Below are positions 1 to 10,590 of a DNA stretch of 64,000 nt, in pieces. How positions within the stretch are numbered: position 1 is the stretch's first letter; each line of letters begins with the position of its first letter. Made by a program: the position numbers and the translations under genes. Below the pieces are notes generated by a model that did not search any database, was not told the origin of the DNA, and saw only the letters and a program-made list of their open reading frames with translations. Source of the DNA: Delphinus delphis (lineage: Eukaryota; Chordata; Mammalia; Artiodactyla; Delphinidae); contig NC_082698.1 in assembly GCF_949987515.2 (NCBI RefSeq), positions 33,942,070 through 34,006,069 of the forward strand, in the 5' to 3' direction.

Positions 1-636
<636 letters not shown>

Positions 637-654
637 TCAATTTGGTCAATTATA

Positions 655-765
655 TCGCGTCTGTAAGCCAAAATTTTCTCATCTTCAAAATGGGAATAAT
701 AGCAACCGTCTCAGAGAGCTGTGTGAGAATTAATGAGGTGGTGCGGGTAAATAGCTTAGACTAGA
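655..765 (+). repeat. MIR SINE fragment
   Basis: It shows the 3' half of the MIR core: TTCTCATCTTCAAAATGGG, then AATAATAGC, then a GTGAGAATTAATGAG block, in consensus order. It is heavily diverged. Confidence 0.75.
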
Positions 766-1074
766 ACATGGAAGCGCTCAGGAAGGCTGGCCGTGATTGT
801 AATTGTTATTAGATAATTGTAAGAGAGTGCTGTGGAAGCACAGAAGAGAGAGGTCCAAAGGAAGCCCCTTTCTCGGAGGAAACGTCCAGACTAGTTTTGA
901 AAAATAATTAGGAAGTGTTAAGGCTACCACGGGTACGAAATCGTGACGAAAAGGACACTGAATGTTACTTTAGGACTAGGAATTTATCCTTTAACTGATG
1001 AGAAATCATCATCGCCAAATGATTCCAAGAAAGAAAACAAGATCAGTTTTGCTCTTTCCGACAGCCGTCCTGCA
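766..1074. other. Unassigned intergenic stretch
   Basis: Nothing recognisable: no repeat family, no convincing ORF, and a base composition that is not GC-rich. Confidence 0.5.
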
Positions 1075-1275
1075 GTAACTGCTGCAGGCTCAGGGCGCGC
1101 TTCCCCCTGTCTACGTGGCGCAGCGTCGGGCAGGGTCTCGAGGAGGTTGCGCAAACGCCCGCCCCAGTCAGCCTACAAATCCCGGCAGCCCGCGCACCCT
1201 GGGCCGGCTCGCACGCAATGACCGCTGGCTTCCGTAAGGGTACTCTAGGCGTTTCGGCAGTGCTTGGGGTGACTC
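1075..1275. promoter_or_regulatory. Second CpG-rich block upstream of KIF11
   Basis: About 200 bp very rich in CpG, separated from the KIF11 promoter island by a MIR and ordinary AT-rich sequence. It carries CCTACAAATCCCGGCAGCC at 1172-1190 on the plus strand, close to the ZNF143/SBS promoter consensus (ACTACAATTCCCAGCATGC). It could be an upstream KIF11 element, a start site for a divergent non-coding transcript, or a relict island. No coding exon is evident in it. Confidence 0.5.
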
Positions 1276-1401
1276 GACCAGCTTAGGTGTGGGTTCTGGA
1301 CCCAGGAAATAATGAATCATGGGCCTGTGCCATAGTCGGCTCTGGGAACTGCGCTTCTGGGCCACACTTAGGCCACGGGAACCTAGATATCGTAGTTTCT
1401 T

Positions 1402-1750
1402 TCTTTTTTAAAAAATTAATTTATTTTTGTTTGCGTTGGGTCTTCGTTGCTGCGTGCGGCTTTTCTCTAGTTGCGGCGAGCGGGGGCTACTATTCGTTGT
1501 GGTGCGCGGGCTTCTCATCGCAGTGGCTTCTCTTGTTGCGGAGCACGGGGTCTAGGTGCATGGGCTTCAGTAGTTGTGGCGTGCGGGCTCAGTAGTTGTG
1601 GCTCACGGGCTCTAGAGCGCAGGCTCAGTAGTTGTGGCACATGGGCTTAGTTGCTCTGTGGCATGTGGGATCTTCCCAGACCAGGGCTGGAACCCGTGTC
1701 CCCTGCATTGGCAGGTGGATTCTTAACCACTGTGCCACCAGGTAAGTCCC
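1402..1750 (-). mobile_element. CHR-type SINE, long form
   Basis: Antisense full-length copy. The tRNA-like head is at the right end (reverse of TGGCACAGTGGTTAAGAAT and of the B box), followed leftward by the body with repeated AGTAGTTGTGGC-like units and a T-rich (poly-A) end at 1402-1430. It is flanked by imperfect copies of GTAGTTTCTT. Confidence 0.9.
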
Positions 1751-2333
1751 AAGATACATTGTAGTTTCTTAAGTGACAGCCAGGTGGGGTGGAAAGCTCT
1801 CAGGCCCCTTTAAGTGTTCCTCTGCTTATTAACCTCCTACATTCCCCCAAGGAAACATCTACATCTACAGCTTAGATGGATGGTCCTCTCCATCCTGCAT
1901 AGCCAGGTGTCTACTGATATCTCCTCTTAGATGGCTCACCAGCATCTCACAATGGACCTGTCCAAAACAGGTCCCCCCTTTACCCCCCTTACCACCACCC
2001 TAATCTTTCTCATTTAGACACGTGGTGCTAACCAGACCTTTGATTCCTTTCTTCTCCGTGTCTAGTGCAGTCCTGTTGCTTTTATCACCTCTGCCCTCCA
2101 CTCTATTCCAAGTCTCTTTTATCTCTTCCCTGAGTAACTGTCCTTAACAACCTACTTAACAGGTCTCGCTGCTTCTGCTCTTTTCCATTCCCACTGCATT
2201 CACTCAGCAAAGGGAAGGCTATTTTTAAAAAACGAACAGATTATGCCCTTCATGTACTTTATAACCTTACATTAGCTTCTCATTGTATACCTAGGATAAA
2301 ATCCAAACTCTTTACCATGTTCTGTAAGGCCCT

Positions 2334-2860
2334 TGTCAGGAAGGGAAAAATTTCTCCCTTTACCCATGCTGAATTCTTGTTGTTGGACTAATGAAATAGA
2401 CACAAGACAGATTAACAGGCAGAAAAAACTAATTTTAATTGGAGCACAAGGAAGTCTCATAGAAATGGGACCTAGGAAGTGGCCAAAGCAGGCAGCTTGT
2501 AATTTTTAGACAAAGAAACAATAAATTTATGAGAAATTGACAGAGAAACTGAGTTTGGGGTGCTCAATTAGCAAATAATCTAAACAGAGTTTAGGCTTGG
2601 GGTAGCAAATTAAAGAAGTCACAAGATCTGTTTATATAGGCTTCTTGCCTGAATTCCCTGTCTCTGGCGATAAGGGTGTCCTTTTACCTCTAGATGCAGG
2701 GAGTGCACCTTTCACATGAGAGGTTTATTTCCTGCTCACAGGGAGACAGAAGGGTCAAAGTGTCCCTGTGGCAGTGACCCTTTCTTAAGTAACTTTATTT
2801 CCAAATCATCAATATGCCACTGAGGTACATTTTGGGGGCAGCCTATCATGGGCCCCAACA
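2334..2860 (-). mobile_element. Solo ERV1-type LTR inserted in L2
   Basis: A 527-bp unit beginning TG and ending CA, bounded by a 4-bp duplication CCCT (2330-2333 and 2861-2864), which splits the L2 phrase AAGGCCCT/CATGATCTGG exactly. On the minus strand it shows a TATA-like CCTATATAAACAG (around 2630-2642) and, downstream, an A-rich polyadenylation region and a TTAATCTGTCTTGTGTC block typical of gammaretrovirus-like LTRs. No internal retroviral genes are present, so it is a solo LTR. The family name is not assigned. Confidence 0.7.
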
Positions 2861-3235
2861 CCCTCATGATCTGGCCTTGGCCTATACAAACAGCTCCAGC
2901 CTCTATCCACACAGCTTACTACCGTGCTCCAGAACTCCTAAGCTCTTTCCTGCAGCCAGACCTTTGTATTTGCTGTACCATCTCCCTACAACTCTCTAGT
3001 TTGGCTCCTTGCATGGCTTACCCATTCTCATCCTTTGGATCTCAACTCAACTTTCTCTTTAAAAACACCCTTCTTGACCATTCTATCTAAAACATATTCC
3101 TCCTTTAATTTTCTGTCTCAAGATGCTGATTATTTCCTTCATAACACTTACTATAATCTATAATTACATTGTCACTGTATTGTCTATCTACCTTGCTAGA
3201 ATGAAAGTTTCTTCAGGGACTGTGTTTTGCTCAAT

Positions 3236-3308
3236 ATTCCCCGACCAGGGATGGAACCTGTGCCCCCTGCAGTGGAATCGCGGAGTCTTAACTGCCAGGG
3301 AAGTCCCT
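3236..3308 (-). mobile_element. CHR-type SINE, truncated old form
   Basis: Only the tRNA-like head remains: reverse of AGGGACTTCCCTGGCAGT...GGTTCCATCCCTGGTC. It is inserted in the L2 3' end. Confidence 0.8.
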
Positions 3309-3371
3309 CCCAGTGTCTTGAATGGAGCCTTACACAAAGTAGTCACTAAAAAAATATATGAGTACCTGTAG

Positions 3372-3510
3372 GAAATTACTTAACCTCTCTCAACCTTGGT
3401 TTCCCTGTCTGTAAAATGGCGATAATAATCATTACTATTATTGTAAGAATTAAAATAATAACGTGTGTAAAGTACCTGGCACATAATAGGTCAAGAAATG
3501 TTAATTTCTT
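3372..3510 (+). repeat. MIR SINE fragment
   Basis: CTTAACCTCTCTCAACCTTGG, TGTAAAATGGCGATAATAAT and AAAGTACCTGGCACATAATAGG follow the MIR consensus order. Confidence 0.85.
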
Positions 3511-3551
3511 CTCCTTTTCTTTCTCATTAGTAAATATCTAAACTATATTTA

Positions 3552-3680
3552 AGGAATTCCCTGGCAGTCTAGTGGTTAGGACTAAGCACTTTCACTGCTG
3601 GGGCCCAGGTTAGATCCCTGTCCAGGAACTAAGGTTCCACAAGACGCGTGGCACGGCCAAAAAAATAAAAAAACAAAAAA
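3552..3680 (+). mobile_element. CHR-type SINE, short old form
   Basis: Starts AGGAATTCCCTGGCAGTCTAG with A box, B box (GGTTAGATCC), CACGGCC and an A-rich tail. Confidence 0.85.
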
Positions 3681-3754
3681 CAATATTTACATTAGCTGAC
3701 ATTCGGGTTGATGCAAGAAATTCAAGAGTCTCCATTTGTTAATAGTTATAGCTG

Positions 3755-3990
3755 CCATTTATCTAGGGCTACCATGTGTCAGACTTTATGAAAGACTTTG
3801 TGTGCACCATCTTATTTAATCTTCAGAACAACTCTTTGAAACAGAAACTAGTATTTCTCACTCTTTTATGAATAAACAGGCCAACTAAGTATATTGTCTG
3901 TAGTCTACAGCTAATAAATAACAGAGAAGGAACTCAGAATTCTTTCTGATCCCAAATCCCAGATTGTTAACTGCTATCTCCCTCACCTAG
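3755..3990 (-). repeat. MIR SINE
   Basis: Antisense MIR signatures in order: GCCATTTATC, ACCATGTGTCAGAC, CATCTTATTTAATCTTCAGAACAAC, ACAGCTAATAAATAACAGAG, GAACTCAGA. Confidence 0.8.
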
Positions 3991-4429
3991 TTCACCTAAT
4001 TTTTTCATGTGGTCAGTGCACCTGCATCCCATTTTCATCATACCCTTATTGAGTTGCTTATTACAAGCCAGGCATTGTAGAAATAGGCTGAATTATAGTT
4101 CCTGCCCTCGAGACTAGACTAAATCTAACGGAGATGGCCAGGGTCTTATGGAAATTTGTAAGAGTTTTGTTCCACTAGGCAGGTGGCTGTCATTGATATG
4201 TTATTTTACACTCTCTGTGGAGCTCAAACTACTCAGGTGAGTCAACACTTCTCTCTTGAAAGTTCGCCCATGTTTAGAAATTATTTTTAATACTCTAGGA
4301 ATAGTTAACCTAAATTCTACCAGTGCGATATCATTGGCCATGTGTTTGACCTGGCATTCTCTCTTTCAAGAGTATGTATATTTCTTGTATAAATTATTTT
4401 AAATTGAATTTTATTTTTCTTAAATTAAA
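3991..4429. other. Unassigned stretch with a LINE-tail-like piece
   Basis: Around 4041-4115 the words TTATTGAGTTGCTTATTACAAG, CCAGGCATTGTAGAAA and CCTGCCCTCGAGACT resemble the 3' end of L2/L3-type LINEs. The rest is unassigned AT-rich sequence. Confidence 0.4.
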
Positions 4430-5290
4430 ACGTGGACATCATTTTGAAAGTTAAATAGTTTCTAAAGGGCTTATAAAACAACAACAAAAAAACTATTTCC
4501 CTGCTTTATCTCACCCCAATCCCTCCAGACCTCCACTCCAGAAACAACTACTTTCAACTTAGCTACTTTTCTAGCATTTACACATTTTCATTTTTTTAAA
4601 GAATTTGTATGTACTGTTACCTTTTGATTAATCAATTTTAGACTTCATTTATTGACTTCCTCTTATGGAAGATGAGGATTTAGTTCTCAAACTTTACTAT
4701 CCCCTCTGCTTTCCCTTCCCCATACCCCCAATATTACAATTTTTGTTAAATCAAAGACCTGTATTTAGGTTATATGCCTACTCATAGCTGAGCATTTGAA
4801 TCTAGTGAGATTATGTTTCCTTTACTTTTTGTCTATTCTAAAGTTAATAACTGCCCAGTTTCGTTTGATTAGTTTTCCTTATTTTCCTAATTCTTCCTAT
4901 AGCCCCTCAGTAAAACTTTCCACCAATTCAATCACAACAGAAATCTATCAGTTTCAAGTTGTTTGTAATTGAACTGCTTACTCTCTAGGCCTGTACCAGC
5001 TGCCATCCTAGGGTTTCCCTTGGCTTGTTTTTGGTTTTTTCCTATTTATTTATTTATTGGCCATGCTGTGTGGTATGCAGGATCTTGGAATTCCCTTTGC
5101 CAGTTTCCTGGGTTGGAGATCATGTTTTCTGGATCTCATCTGTGTACTCTTTCCTGCTTTACTCCCTTATTTACTCATGTAGCTTCCTGAGAAACAGTGC
5201 AGAGGAAATAAATTTCTTGAGAACTTGCTTCTCTGAAAATGTTTTTATTCTACTGACTCTTGATTGCTGAGTAGGTTATACATAGAGTCC
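4430..5290. repeat. Old unclassified interspersed repeat, copy 1
   Basis: Diverged but collinear with 23,580-24,760. Shared landmarks are the ATTTTGAAAGTTAAATAG start, the pyrimidine-rich TTTCCCTGC...CAACTACTTTCAAC block and the GTAGCTTCCTGAGAAACAGTGC...AAATTTCTTGAG block. I know similar sequence from other mammals but cannot name the family. No ORF is intact. Confidence 0.5.
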
Positions 5291-5331
5291 AGATTCTAAG
5301 TATTTTTACTTCAGATTTTTTTTTTGAGAGG

Positions 5332-6185
5332 TGTATCAGTTTCCTATGACTGCTGTAACAAATCACAGCAAACTTGGCGGTTTAGAACAAAAGAAATTTA
5401 TTCTTTCACAGTTCTGGAGGCTAGAAGTCTGAAATCAATTTCACTGGATCAAAATCAAGGTGTCAGGGACCTCCCTGGTGGTGCAGTGGTTAAGAATCCT
5501 CCTGCCAATGCAGGGGACACAGATTCGAGCCCTGGTCTGGGAAGATTCCACATGACGTGGAGCAACTAAGCCTGTGTGCCACGACGGCTGAGCCTGCCCT
5601 CTAGAGCCCGTGAGCCACAACTTCTGAGCCCACAAGCCACAGGTACTGAAGCCCCAGCGTGCCTAGATCCCGTGCTCCACAACAAGAGAAGCCACCGCAA
5701 TGAGAAGCCTGCGCACCACAATGAAGAGTAGCCCCCTCTCGCCACAACCAGAGAAAGCCCGCGGGCAGCAACAAAGACCCAACACAGCCAAAAATTAATT
5801 AATTAATTTTTTAAAAAAGAACATCCTTAAAAAAAAAAAAAATCAAGGTGTCAGCAGGGCCAGGCTCCCTCTTGAGGCTCTAGGGGAGAATCGGTTCCAT
5901 GTGCCTTCCAGCCTTCTGGCGGCTGCTAGCATTCCTTTGCTTGTGGCACATCACTCCAGTCTACCTCCATGCTTTCACTTCTGTGTCAAATCTCCTTCTG
6001 TCTCTCTCTTATAAGGATACATGTGATTACGTTTAGGGTCTACCTGGGTCATCCAGAATACTCCCCCCCATCTAAAGATCCTTAATTTAATCACATCTGC
6101 AAAGTCCTTTTTTGTTTCATAAGGTAACATTCAAAAGGATTAGGATATAAATATCTTTGGGGGGACTGTTATTCAGCCTACCACA
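5332..6185 (-). mobile_element. MLT1-type MaLR LTR, interrupted by a SINE
   Basis: Begins TGTATCAGTTTCCTATGACTG and ends GCCTACCACA. The internal order (GCTGTAACAAATCACAGCAAACTTGG-like, AAGAAATTTATTC, TTACAGTTCTGGAGG-like, ATCACATCTGCAAAGTCC, GGGGACTGTTATTC) is the reverse complement of an MLT1-type LTR, about 480 bp without the inserted SINE at 5467-5840. Confidence 0.75.
5467..5840 (+). mobile_element. CHR-type SINE, long form
   Basis: Full-length copy with A box, B box (GATTCGAGCCC), body and A-rich tail. Perfect 14-bp target duplications AATCAAGGTGTCAG lie at 5453-5466 and 5841-5854, within the MLT1 LTR. Confidence 0.95.
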
Positions 6186-6345
6186 GGAAGAATATCATAA
6201 AAATACCTTATTTATTTTGATGCTGTTCTGTTAAATGCCTTAATGCTGATAAGGAACCTGAATTTATACTCTAATTTTTTTTTAAGAGCTTTGGTTAGCT
6301 GATTAAACAAGCCAATACAAATATCCCAAATAAGATTAAATGTAG

Positions 6346-6668
6346 TGAACTTCCCTGGTGGCACAGTGGATAAGAATCCGCCTGCCAATGCAGGGGACAC
6401 GGGTTTGAGCCCTGGTCTGGGAAGATCCCACATGCCGCGGAGCAACTAAGCCCGTGTGCCCCAACTACTGAGCCTGCGAGCCACAACTACTGAGCCTGCG
6501 CGCCTAGAACCTGCGCTCCGCAACAAGAAAAGCCACCAAAATGAGAAGCCCACGCACTGCAACGAAGAGTAGCTCCCGCTCTCCGCAACTAGAGAAGCCC
6601 ACGAGCAGCAACGAAGACCCAACACAGCCATAAATAAATAAGTAAATAAATGTATTTTTTTAAAAAAG
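6346..6668 (+). mobile_element. CHR-type SINE, long form
   Basis: Full-length copy flanked by perfect 12-bp duplications GATTAAATGTAG (6334-6345, 6669-6680). It ends in a TAAATAAATAAG and A-rich tail. Confidence 0.95.
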
Positions 6669-6682
6669 GATTAAATGTAGCT

Positions 6683-6804
6683 AGGGACTACCCTGGCTGT
6701 CCAGTGGTTAAGACTCTGCACTTCCACTTCCACCGGTTTGATCCCTAGTCAGGGAACTAAGATCCCGCATGCCATGCCGTGCAGCCAAAAAAAAAAATTT
6801 TTTT
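6683..6804 (+). mobile_element. CHR-type SINE, short old form
   Basis: Head AGGGACTACCCTGGCTGTCCAG, B box GTTTGATCC and an A-then-T tail. Duplications AATGTAGCT (6674-6682) and AACGTAGCT (6805-6813) overlap the target duplication of the neighbouring long-form copy. Confidence 0.85.
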
Positions 6805-7090
6805 AACGTAGCTTTACTGTGTTCTCTATCAAAAGTAGATTTCTCTTTCTGTGAGCTGTTACACGGGACCCTCTAGCGGTCAGTGGTTTTATTGTATAGC
6901 CCGTTTATATCCATCACAAACACAATCATCCAATATTTGTATAATTGTCTGGGTTGTGTAACTTGATATAGATACTTGTGTGAAGTCATAAAACATGGCT
7001 AGAGTAGGAGATAGTGATAATTCATTAATTACACTCTCATTAATCACTTCAGAAATAACTGAACTTTGGGCTTTGAAAAACTCACTGATT
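6805..7090. other. Unassigned intergenic stretch
   Basis: AT-rich, with no repeat or gene recognised. Confidence 0.4.
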
Positions 7091-7300
7091 GGGCTTCCCT
7101 GGTGGCGCAGTGGTTGAGAGTCTGCCTGCTGATGCAGGAGACACGGGTTCGTGCCCCGGTTCGGGAAGATCCCACATGCCGCGGAGCGGCTGGTCCCGTG
7201 AGCCATGGCCGCTGAGCCTGCGCGTCCGGAGCCTGTGCTCCGCAACGGGAGAGGCCACAACAGTGAGAGGCCCGCGTACCGCAAAAAAAAAAAACCAAAA
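7091..7300 (+). mobile_element. CHR-type SINE, short GC-rich form
   Basis: GGGCTTCCCTGGTGGCGCAG head, B box GGTTCGTGCCC, GCGGAGCGGCTGG body, GTACCGC and A tail. Perfect duplications AAAACTCACTGATT (7077-7090, 7301-7314). Relative to the long form it lacks about 120 bp of body, as expected for a younger deleted subfamily. Confidence 0.95.
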
Positions 7301-7391
7301 AAAACTCACTGATTAAAATAATCAATATTTGTTCTACAATCAGTATTTAGTCTACAATCAGTAATTATTCCACAAATACTTTTTAAAATCT

Positions 7392-8293
7392 CAGTGTGGA
7401 GATACCACCTCACATACACTAGGATGGCTATATTTTTTTAGAAATGGATAATAACAAGTGTAAGGATGTGGAGAAACTGGAATCCACACACATTGCTGGT
7501 GGGAATGCAAAATGGTGCAGCCACTTTGCAAAACAGTATTGCAGTTCCTCAAAAGTTTAAACGGAGAGTTACCACATGACCCAGGAAATCCACTTCTAGG
7601 TATACACTCAGTAGAAATGAAAACAAATGTCCACATAAAAACTGTACACAAATATTCAATTGCAGCATTATTCATAATAGGAAAAAAAGTGGAAACAACC
7701 CACATGACCATCAACTGATGAATGGATGTTTTAAAAATGTGGTATATCTAAGCAATGGACTACTTACTATTCTACAGTAAAAAGGAATAAAGTATTGATA
7801 CATGCTACAACATGGATAAACCTTGAAAAGACTATGCTAAGTGAAAGAAGCCAGACACAAAAGACGACATATTGTATAATTCCATTTGTATAAAATGTTC
7901 AGAGGACTTCCCTGGTGGTCTAGTGGCTAAGACTCCACGTTCCCAGTGCAGGGGGCTTGGGTTCAATCCCTGGTCAGGGAATTAGACCCCGCATGCGGCA
8001 GCTAAGACCTGACATGGCCAAATAAATAAATAATTTTAATAAAAAAAAAATAAAGTGTTCAAAATAAGAAAATTCGTAAAGACAGAAAGTAGATTAGTGG
8101 TTACCAGGGTCTGGGGGAGGGTGGCATTGGGGTGGTGGTGACTGCTGATTGTGTTTCTTTTAGGGGTGATTAAAATATTCTGAAATTAGTGGTGATGGTT
8201 GCACAACCTTGTTAATATACTAGAAACCACTAAATTGTACACTTTTAAATGGCAAATGTTATGGTAAGTGAATTATATCTCAGTAAAAAAATT
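7392..8293 (+). mobile_element. L1 LINE 3' end, truncated
   Basis: End of ORF2 and the 3' UTR of an old mammalian L1. Words such as GGATGTGGAGAAACTGG, GGTGGGAATGCAAAATGGTGC, GCAGCATTATTCATAATAGG and, at the end, ACTTTTAAATGGCAAATGTTATGG appear in L1 order. Many stops and indels show it is dead. A SINE at 7912-8050 interrupts it. Confidence 0.85.
7912..8050 (+). mobile_element. CHR-type SINE, short old form
   Basis: GGACTTCCCTGGTGGTCTAG head, GGTTCAATCCCTGGTCAGGG and AAATAAATAAAT tail. Imperfect duplications TAAAATGTTCA (7901-7911) and TAAAGTGTTCA (8051-8061). Confidence 0.9.
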
Positions 8294-8385
8294 CTTCAGT
8301 GTGATTTTTGGTATTTGAAACAGAAGTACTTCTGCATCTTCTCTCTACAGTGATTAATTTTTAAACACAGAAAGTGTTTCTGACA

Positions 8386-8450
8386 AAAAATATGACTCTA
8401 GACACAGACCTTACACTCTTCACAAAAATTAACTCATAGTGGATCACAGA
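8386..8450 (+). mobile_element. L1 ORF2 fragment
   Basis: Matches the L1 ORF2 phrase around ACACAGACCTTACACTCTTC and CAAAAATTAACTCA. It is cut off by the adjacent SINEs and DNA transposon. Confidence 0.6.
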
Positions 8451-8465
8451 TGTAGATCGATTTTT

Positions 8466-8607
8466 GTTTGTTTGTTTTTGTTTCATTTTTTGTTTTTTTG
8501 GCCACACCATGCAGCTTGTGGAATCCTAGTTCCCCAACCAGGGATCGAACCTGTGCCCGTGGCAGTGAAAGTGGGAGTCTTAACCACTGGACTGCCAGGG
8601 AATTCCC
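8466..8607 (-). mobile_element. CHR-type SINE, short old form
   Basis: Antisense copy between the first two of three copies of TGTAGATCGATTTTT (8451-8465, 8608-8622). The head is reverse of AGGGAATTCCCTGGCAGTCC. Confidence 0.95.
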
Positions 8608-8622
8608 TGTAGATCGATTTTT

Positions 8623-8959
8623 ATTTTTAATCTTTTTTTTTTTAATTAAAAAAAATGTTTGGCTGCGTTGGGTCTTTGTTTCTGCACGCAGGTTTTTCTC
8701 TAGTTGCGGCGAGCGGGGGCTACTCTTCGTTGTGGTGCGCGGGCCTCTCATTGCGGTGGCCTCTCTTGTTGTGGAGCACGGTCTCTAGGCGCCCGGGCTT
8801 CAGTAGTTGTGGCTCACGGGCTCTAGGGTGCAGTCGCAGTAGTTGTGGCGCACGGCTTAGTTGCTCGGCAGCACGTGGGATCTTCCCAGACCAGGGCTTG
8901 AACCCGTGTGTCCGTCATTGGCAGGCGGATTCTTATCCACTGTGCGACCAGGGAAGCCC
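8623..8959 (-). mobile_element. CHR-type SINE, long form
   Basis: Antisense full-length copy between the second and third copies of TGTAGATCGATTTTT (8608-8622, 8960-8974). Its head at the right end is reverse of GGGCTTCCCTGGTCGCACAG. Confidence 0.95.
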
Positions 8960-8974
8960 TGTAGATCGATTTTT

Positions 8975-9130
8975 GATCTGTGGTTGGTTGAATCCAAGGA
9001 TGTGGAACCTGCTAATATGGAGGACCACCTACACTATACCAAGTTATATAAGGGACTTGAGCATCCGCAGATTTTGGTATCCACGAGAGTCCTGGAACCA
9101 GTGCCTGTGGGTACTGACGGACCACTGTAT
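8975..9130 (-). mobile_element. Tigger-like DNA transposon fragment
   Basis: GATCTGTGGTTGGTTGAATCC, AAGGGACTTGAGCATCCGC and GTCCTGGAACCAGTGCC followed by a GACGGACCACTGTA end match a non-autonomous Tc/mariner-Tigger family I know from mammals. The family is not fixed. Confidence 0.55.
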
Positions 9131-9135
9131 ATACC

Positions 9136-9795
9136 CAAAGAGACTGAACACTTATGTCCACACAAAAACCTGCCTGTGGATATTTATAGCAGCTTTATTC
9201 ATAATTGCCAAAACTTAAAAGCTGCCAACATATCCTTTTAGTAAGTGATATATCCAAAGAATTGAATATTGTTCAGCCATGAAAAGCAATGAGCTATCAA
9301 GCCATGAAAACACATGGAGGAAACTTAAATGTGTATTCCTAAAAGAAAGAAGCCAATCTGAAAAAGCTTCATACTGAATAATTCCAACTATATGACATTC
9401 TGGAAAAGGCAAAACTATGGAGACAGTAAAAAGAGCAGTGGTTGCCAGGAGTTAGAGGGGAAGTAGGGATGAATAGGCAGGGCACAGAGGATTTTTAGGG
9501 CAGTGAAAATACTATGTATTATACTATAATGATGGATACATGTCATTATATATTTGTCCAAACCCGTAGAATATACAACATCAAGAGTGAACTCTAATGT
9601 AAACTATGCACTTTGGGTAGTAGTGATGTTTCAGTGTGGGTTCATCAATTGTAGGAAATGTACCTCTTTTGTGGAGGATGTTGATAGTAGGGCAGGCCAT
9701 GCAAATGCAGGGCCGGGGAGTGTATGGGCTATCTCGGAAACTTTCTCTCGCTTTTCCTGTGTACATAAAACTGGTCTTAAAAAAAATAGTCTTTA
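9136..9795 (+). mobile_element. L1 LINE 3' end, truncated
   Basis: L1 words in order: GATATTTATAGCAGCTTTATTC, TTCAGCCATGAAAAGCAATGAG, TATATGACATTCTGGAAAAGG, GTGGTTGCCAGGAGTTAGAGG, then a 3' UTR ending at AAAACTGGTCTTAAAAAAAA. Confidence 0.8.
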
Positions 9796-10590
9796 AAACC
9801 TTGAAAAAAAAAGTGCTTCTGTTCATTTCAGAGCTTTATTTTTACCTTCACAATAAAGAAAAGCATTTTAAATAGGCATCCTACTAACCTAGTGCAGAAT
9901 TATTGAAATGTAAATCTGTGTTTTGTTCTCACTGTATTTCCTTCCAAGCAGGAAGCTAGGTCTTTTCGAAGAATAATTTAAGGATGGCAGGCGTTTGCTA
10001 CTATCTTGGACCTTCTATGTGAAACCTGTTGGAAGTTATTAGTAATCTGGAGAACTTAGTGTTTTCTATAAACCACCAACTCACCAACATTTGATTTTCC
10101 ATAGTAATTAGTTTATACCCATGATTATTACTATAATTTTTATGTCCTTAAATTTTACCCTAAAAACTATTATAGCAGATATGATTTTGCAACCACGATC
10201 TTGGGTGGTGTAAGAAATATCACATTACTTTATTTTATTTAAATGATATTAAAGGTGACCCTAAGTTCCTCTTCCACCTGGAAACTTCAACCTTGATTAC
10301 TATTGCAGATCCCCCCCACAACTCACACTCTGGGATGTGCAAAGGTCCAGGGGTTTCACACAGAGAAAAACACGTGGGAAGAGCCCTCCAGACTTTGATT
10401 TATATGAGTTACTTCTGATGTACCTATTGTGCAACCACATATAGCCCCTGAAGAGTGGGAACTCTCCTGCTTTTGTGCCACCATTAGGACAAGGGCATTG
10501 CTGCCCCAGAACTTTGAAGACAGTGTTTTCTAGGTTCTGCTCCTGCTGAGAAGTCCATAGCCATTCTGACTCCCAGTCATTTGTTTGTGG
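9796..10590. other. Unassigned intergenic stretch
   Basis: Mostly unique sequence. No repeat family or coding exon recognised. Confidence 0.45.

Larger units (their letters stand above)
1765..3371 (+). repeat. L2 LINE, 3' part, split by an LTR and a SINE
   Basis: An ancient L2 copy recognised by its diverged but ordered signatures: TGTCCAAAACAGG near 1950, the GCTTCTGCTC block near 2170, AAAATCCAAACTCTTTACCATG near 2300, then after the LTR CATGATCTGGCCTTGGCC at 2863, CCAGACCTTTGTATTTGCTG near 2957 and the 3' end near 3340. The solo LTR 2334-2860 and a short SINE at 3236-3308 interrupt it. Confidence 0.8.

Noticed and set aside
943..1221. A 92-codon plus-strand frame running into the orphan CpG block
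   Set aside because: No domain, low-complexity GC-rich end and no splice or start context to support it.
6350..6430. tRNA-like A and B boxes as possible tRNA genes
   Set aside because: They belong to heads of CHR SINEs, which are tRNA-derived; no cloverleaf or anticodon arm is intact.
7089..7316. Recurrent 60-130 codon frames with PSRSAACGIF-like sequence at about eleven places
   Set aside because: Each is a translation of the GC-rich short-form SINE; the same peptide recurs only because the SINE recurs.
7512..7718. A 68-codon frame with LGIHSVEMKTN-like sequence
   Set aside because: It is the tail of a decayed L1 ORF2/3' UTR.
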